Assembly (NCBI GenBank): GCA_017654935.2
Contig: CM065686.1
Span: 30,804,591-30,868,590, forward strand
Origin: Phymorhynchus buccinoides
Lineage: Eukaryota > Mollusca > Gastropoda > Neogastropoda > Raphitomidae
Direction: 5' to 3'
Length of the DNA stretch: 64,000 bases
Position numbers and translations under genes: made by a program. The notes beneath the pieces were generated by a model. The model saw only the letters and a list, made by a program, of their open reading frames with translations. It searched no databases and was not told the origin of the DNA. Below are positions 57,867-64,000 of this stretch, piece after piece. The first letter of the stretch is position 1. Every line of letters begins with the position of its first letter.

Positions 57867-58179
57867 CTGATGCAAATGCAGTATTAAAAGATTTTTTGTT
57901 AACGAAATAGGCAAATCTTTGTACTTTTAGCTTAACCTGGCTTTATGGTGTGGTTTTTTTTTCAAATTTAAGATTACTGGTATCTTTATGGGAGCACAAA
58001 ACTATCTGTTAAGAAAAAAAGGAAATGCGACAACCCATTATTTTAAACTTATTGTTATTCATTTGCATACCCCCCAAAAAGGTACAAAAAAAGATGGAAG
58101 GAACGAGGATGTTTAAGCTTGTTACATCATAAAGGTTCTTTTGAGATTTCATTCAATTTCACGGTAGCCCACTTTCAAA

Positions 58180-58425
58180 GGCACGTTAAAGACCCACTGA
58201 CCCACCACGATTTAAGTCCCTTGGTGTTTTTTCTGGGTAGCTGTGACCCACATACAAATCCCCCAACTTCAAACTGAGGCTACTCTTTAAAATGATGTTT
58301 CGATTTGGGGGGCATTTGTATGGGAGTCAAACTTGGTCAAAACAAGATTTCTTACCAGCTATAAGAGTGAAAACACGCGAAACCCGTGATTTTGACACGT
58401 GATCTGGTGGGTCTTCAACAGTACA
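58180..58425. mobile_element. Possible MITE with GTTRAAGACCCAC ends
   Basis: GTTAAAGACCCAC near 58187 and inverse GTGGGTCTTCAAC near 58408. The arms diverge quickly and no target duplication is clear. Confidence 0.35.
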
Positions 58426-59596
58426 GTACCTGTCCAGTGTGTCACACCCAGAATTATTAGGGGTATGCTATGACATTGCCTTTCTGAACGTTGTTGCCTT
58501 ACTTACTTTCTTTCTCATTTCTTCTTCTGTAAAATGTTTGAACAGTGAAAAGAAGCCATAGGACCAAAAAAAAATTGACAAAAAGACTTACATCTTTTCA
58601 CAAATTCTCATCTTACCGTTCACATTAAAGAGAGGTGCGTGTCAAGTCAAAATTATCTTTATGGAGGATACATGAATAAGCTTCAGTGTGTGTGTGTAAA
58701 AGGTTAGACACGGAGAAAGGAAACGAAGGGTGAGGGGAAGGAGGGCAGTAGAATTAGATGGTCATAGACGAGGGAGGGAGGGGGACTTTTTTTTTCTGTG
58801 ATCACCCCACCTCCGTAAAAAGACAACTCGGTTCCCGCTTACTTGAAGCCAATCGAGTAGATTGGTCACGGATTGTAGAAAATCGCTAAAAACAAAAACA
58901 AAACAAAAACAAAAAACAACTCCTGTGTCGGAATAGAATTACAGTGTAGACCATTTTCTTCTGAAGGCAGAGGGTAAAGACTGAATGAAAATTAGTTTAA
59001 CGTCCTCCGGTCTGAAACAGACACATATAGGACATTAGTAGATATAAAGATGGTGGGAACGATCCTGGAGGCAATGCCCGGAGGCAGTGCAACTCCAGGA
59101 AAGTCCCAAAATGTTAATGATACAGATGTATGTGGTTTAGTATAATGAAAGAGGGATAAACACTAACAAGAGGCGAGCAAAATGACTCAAGTTAAAAAAG
59201 ATTAGAAATACACATTGAATAAATACAACAAAAAACGATTTAATAATTCTTGTGTTTGAGTGACAACCCCAAACGAATGAAGCCAAAATTGAAAGAAACT
59301 TGAAATAATTGTTAAAGTGATAGGCCTACGCTAATTTGATTTATAAAAAAATTAAACTTTAAACATTAAAAAAAAGGTTAAGTAACTTTATTGTTAGCTT
59401 CAGTAGCCAGAAAGGCAGGATCTAATTGATAGCCACACCCTTAACCAAATTTGATTGCAATTCTTTGCGGGTTTTTTTTCTCAGTTGAATTATTTAGAGA
59501 CTAACGAATAAGTGGACAAACAAAAGAAAAAAAAAACTTTCTTGGAGAAGACAAACACGAGAGCTAATTCGGGGACTAATGGTCGACCTATGGCGA
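58426..59596. other. Gene-free interval
   Basis: AT-rich with A-runs. A block TTAGTTTAACGTCCTCCGGT (58989) followed by GGAGGCAATGCCCGGAGGCA (59069) looks like dispersed repeat sequence, not identified. Confidence 0.4.
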
Positions 59597-59755
59597 TATT
59601 TGTCACGCCAGAGGGCAGTCAATGCACTAGGGGCTTATCACAGAGAGAGATGGTAGGACTACTCACTCTCTCTCTCATTTTCTTTATCCCCAACTAAGAA
59701 TATAGATACGATTAGCCCCACACGAGCGTCATGCCCTCTGGCGTGAAAAAAATCG
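59597..59755. repeat. Imperfect inverted repeat
   Basis: TCACGCCAGAGGGCA near 59602 and inverse TGCCCTCTGGCGTGA near 59731. Imperfect pairing extends to about 40 bases (CACTAGGGGCTTATC against GTGTGGGGCTAATC). Possible small foldback element. Confidence 0.55.
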
Positions 59756-59879
59756 CACTAAGTCTCTCATTCCCCAACACACTGTAACCACCAAACTCGT
59801 GACTGCCAGCGTCGTTACTTCTGGGTTCTCTTCCTGTCTCTGTCTCTGCTTGACTGTCTGTTGGCCTCCATTTCTTTAG

Positions 59880-59975
59880 TGTGTGTGTGCGCGCGCGCGC
59901 GCGTCCCCCCCCCCCCCTCCCTCTCTCTGTCTATGTGTTTTGTCCCTAAGGTCTCCGACATGATGTATTTTCTGC

Positions 59976-60048
<73 letters not shown>

Positions 60049-60083
60049 GTCCCTAAGGTCTCCGACATGATGTATTTTTTCTG

Positions 60084-60177
<94 letters not shown>
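59880..60177. repeat. Tandem block of (C)n(CT)n plus 38-bp spacer
   Basis: GTTTTGTCCCTAAGGTCTCC and GACATGATGTATTTTCTG occur twice (59938 and 60045), each followed by poly-C and (CT)n. Starts after a (GT)(GC) run at 59880-59903. Confidence 0.9.
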
Positions 60178-60181
<4 letters not shown>

Positions 60182-60363
60182 ACAGACATACGTACACGCA
60201 TGCACATACATTCCCCCCCTCCACACACTCTTTTTCACACACGTGCGCGTACGCATCACCCCTCTCACTGCACCCGCCTTTCTCTTCCTTCAAATCGCTT
60301 TCAAGCTTTGTCCTGGCTTTTTTGTGTAGTGCGCCCCCCTGTTATGACACATTTTGTCGCCGA

Positions 60364-60393
60364 TCACATTTTGTCGCCGGCGACAAAATGTGA
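60364..60393. repeat. 30-bp perfect palindrome
   Basis: TCACATTTTGTCGCC followed directly by its inverse GGCGACAAAATGTGA. One-mismatch versions make up the array at 62095-62384. Confidence 0.95.
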
Positions 60394-60659
60394 CGTACTA
60401 CAAGTCACATTTTGTCGCCAAAAATCACATTTTGTCGCCGGCGTCAAAATGTGACAAAATGCACACCTCCGGAAGGGTCCGTAAAAGCGACAAAATGTGC
60501 CTTGTAGGAAATCACATTTTGTCGTCACAACTCTTGGCTTTTGTTAGTTTGTCAACGTGTTTGGAGTGTTATAGTCCCCCACCCACACCACCCCCCACTT
60601 TCCTATAAGCACCAACACATACTCTCTCATTATCTCTCACCACTCAGTGGTTCTCTCTG

Positions 60660-60783
<124 letters not shown>

Positions 60784-60875
60784 CGCAAACAAGCATGCGC
60801 GTTCACTTAGACCCCCCCCCCCCCCCACACACTCATAATTATACACACACAAATTAAACAATTTTTGATGTGGTT

Positions 60876-61349
60876 GACCAGTGGTCAGTGTTACTGACCA
60901 GTGGTCATTTTGGCCTATTTTCACTGTTTGACTGCAAATTAGTGTATTAGGAGTTCAAATGAACAATTTTTTTATGTTGATTTGTTGACCACTGGTCAGT
61001 GACACTGAGCAGTGGTAATTTTTGCCTATTTTCACTATTTGATCGCCAAATTATTAGGAGTTCAAATGAACAATTTTTGATGTGGTTGACCAGTGGTCAG
61101 TGTCACTTGATGTGGTTGACCAGTGGTCAGTGTCACTTTATGTGGTTGACCAGTGGTCATTTTGGCCTATTTTCACTGTTTGACTGCAAATTAGTGTATT
61201 AGGAGTTCAAATGAACAATTTTTTATGTTGTTGACCAGTGGTCAGTGACACTGAGCAGTGGTCATTTTGGCCTATTTTCACTCTTTGATCGCAAATTAGT
61301 GTATTAAGAGTTCAAATGAACAAGGTTTGATGTGGTTGACCAGTGGTCA
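60876..61349. repeat. Left arm array of GACCAGTGGTC units
   Basis: Units of about 115-130 bases: TGATGTGGTTGACCAGTGGT, CAGTGACACTG, GGCCTATTTTCACTGTTTGA, AATTAGTGTATTAGGAGTTC, AAATGAACAATTTTT. ACCAGTGGT is itself nearly palindromic. Some units carry two or three GACCAGTGGTC in a row. Confidence 0.9.
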
Positions 61350-61411
61350 CACTGACCACTGGTCAACCACATCAAACCTTGTTCATTTGAACTCTTAATA
61401 CACTAATTTGC
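61291..61411. repeat. Central hairpin, 59-bp perfect arms, 3-bp loop
   Basis: 61291-61349 (GCAAATTAGTGTATTAAGAG through GACCAGTGGTCA) is the exact reverse complement of 61353-61411. The loop is CAC. Near-perfect pairing continues outward. Confidence 0.95.
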
Positions 61412-61935
61412 AGTCAAACAGTGAAAATAGACCCAAATGACCACTGGTCAGTGATACTGACCACTGGTCAACCACATCAAAAATTGTTCATTTGAACTCC
61501 TAATACACTAATTTGCGATCAAAGAGTGAAAATAGGCCAAAGTGACCACTGGTCAGTGACACTGACCACTGGTCAACCACATCAAAATTTGTTCATTTGA
61601 ATTCCTAATCTCCTAATACACTAATTTGCAAACAGTGAAAATAGGCTAGGCCAAAACGACCACTGGTCAGTGACACTGGCCACTGGTCAACCACATCAAA
61701 AATTGTTCATTTGAACTCCTAATACACTAATTTGCGATCAAATAGTGAAAATAGACCAATGTGACCACTGGTCAGTGACACTGACCACTGGTCAACCACA
61801 TCAAGTGACACTGACCACTGGTCAACCACCAAATTTTTTCATTTAAACTCCTAATACACTAATTTGCAGTCAAAATAGGCCAAAATGACCACTGGTCAGT
61901 AACACTGCCACTGGTCAGTAACACTGACCACTGGT
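61353..61935. repeat. Right arm array of GACCACTGGTC units
   Basis: Inverse of the left array with about five units. Units differ by small indels (for example AATCTCCTAATACACT and TAGGCTAGGCC), so the arms have diverged outside the centre. Confidence 0.9.
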
Positions 61936-62094
61936 CAACCACATCAAAAATTGTTTAATTTGTGTGTGCATATATGAGTGTGTGGGTGGGGGGGTCTAAG
62001 TGAACGCGCATGCTTGTTTGCGAGCAGAGAGAGAGAGAGAGAGAGAGAGAGAAACGTAGATTTACCCTTCTAACGTACAGAAGTTGAAAAACGT

Positions 62095-62384
62095 GATCGG
62101 CGACAAAATGTGACTTGTAGTACGTCACATTTTGTCGCCGGCGTCAAAATGTGATCGGCGACAAAATGTGACTTGTAGTACGTCACATTTTGTCGCCGGC
62201 GTCAAAATGTGATCGGCGACAAAATGTGACTTGTAGTACGTCACATTTTGTCGCCGGCGTCAAAATGTGATCGGCGACAAAATGTGACTTGTAGTACGTC
62301 ACATTTTGTCGCCGGCGTCAAAATGTGATCGGCGACAAAATGTGACTTGTAGTACGTCACATTTTGTCGCCGGCGTCAAAATGT
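62095..62384. repeat. 58-bp tandem array, five identical units
   Basis: Units start GATCGGCGACAAAATGTGAC and contain TTGTAGTACGTCACATTTTG and TCGCCGGCGTCAAAATGT. The five copies appear identical. Degenerate pieces (GTCAAAATTTGATTGGCGAC) continue to about 62540, outside the inferred element end. Confidence 0.95.
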
Positions 62385-62559
62385 GATCGGCGACAAAATG
62401 TCATAAAACCCCCTCGGCTCAAAATGTGACTTGGTTGTTTCCATTTTGACCTTTACGTCAAAATTTGATTGGCGACAAATTGTGAGTTTTTACGTCACAT
62501 TTTCCTGATGAAGAAAAAATGTAATCGGCGAAAAATGTCATATCGAAAGCCTCCTCCCT

Positions 62560-63722
<1,163 letters not shown>

Positions 63723-63929
63723 CTCTGTTTAAGAGAGAGTGTGTGTTTAAGAGAGTGCGCGCGTGTGTGTGTGTGTAAGAGAGTGCGTGTCTGTGTGTGT
63801 GTGAATCGTGTGTGTGTGTGTGCGTGTGCGAATCTGTCTCAAGATAGCAAGTCACAAGTGAAACGGGTGTCGTGCTGTGTTGCGTTGACCCGCCTTGTTT
63901 CCATCATATCATTAATTTTGTTACTTCAA

Positions 63930-64000
63930 CTAGCGCAACGCCTAGTACCGGAATTACCGAGCACCGGTAAAGCCTAGTACCGGTAATGCCTAGTACCGGT
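63930..64000 (-). mobile_element. Helitron-like 3' terminus, cut by window end
   Basis: CTAGCGCAACGCCTAGTACC then three CCGGTAA blocks, as at 12411 and 17829. The copy continues beyond the window. Confidence 0.5.

Noticed and set aside
62095..62384. CRISPR-like array with palindromic repeats
   Set aside because: The whole 58-base unit is identical; there are no variable spacers.

Overview
The window is nuclear DNA of a metazoan, most likely a mollusc and probably a gastropod. The gene present has phase-matched GT-AG introns and an animal-type CDK12 protein. The rest is full of very long (CT)n and (CA)n tracts, LINE tails, hAT, Tc1, PIF, piggyBac-type and Helitron-like debris, and repeats rich in TCAAGGTCA. 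No prokaryotic or organellar signal is visible. The species assignment is inference.

One real cellular gene is supported: the + strand orthologue of cyclin-dependent kinase 12 (CDK12), in eleven exons from 12769 to 30895. The first exon here begins inside a codon of the RS domain, so the start codon lies left of the window or in sequence I cannot recognise. The exons join in phase through the RS tail, a Pro/Gln linker, the complete kinase domain (P-loop, VALKK, PITAVRE helix, HRD, a DLG instead of DFG, T-loop, the conserved C-terminal extension) and a long disordered tail ending at TGA 30893-30895. The exon lengths sum to whole codons only if one base is removed from a poly-C run near 15031-15039, which is either an assembly miscount or a real frameshift.

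Layout. 1-12768: repeats, a degenerate Mutator-like transposase (about 5155-6683), a small CAG/CTG-ended element (8083-8452) and a near-complete but broken hAT element (8773-11628). 12769-30895: CDK12, whose introns carry a head-to-head Helitron-like pair, two PIF-type MITEs, two MITEs of a 6-bp-duplication family, two TTAA MITEs and a 4-kb element with about 150-170-bp inverted termini whose single long frame encodes an unclassified protein family (20921-24885). 31000-64000: no gene recognised. This part holds a hAT relative with a BED-like zinc finger (32718-33189), LINE fragments, a dead Tc1-type element (36938-38410), AGGTCA-rich repeats, minisatellites, a 57-bp satellite and two copies of an apparently undescribed foldback family whose ends carry CACATTTTGTCG motifs (48223-50120 and 60341-62409). 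The second copy is a nested palindrome of about 2.1 kb with a 59-bp perfect-arm hairpin at its centre.

The most notable items are the foldback family, the long-terminal-repeat element with the EADTR/GCD protein, and three oddities in CDK12: the poly-C frame break, a duplicated splice acceptor that keeps frame, and DLG in place of DFG. All protein and repeat calls come from reading the sequence and from memory of families; nothing was searched.
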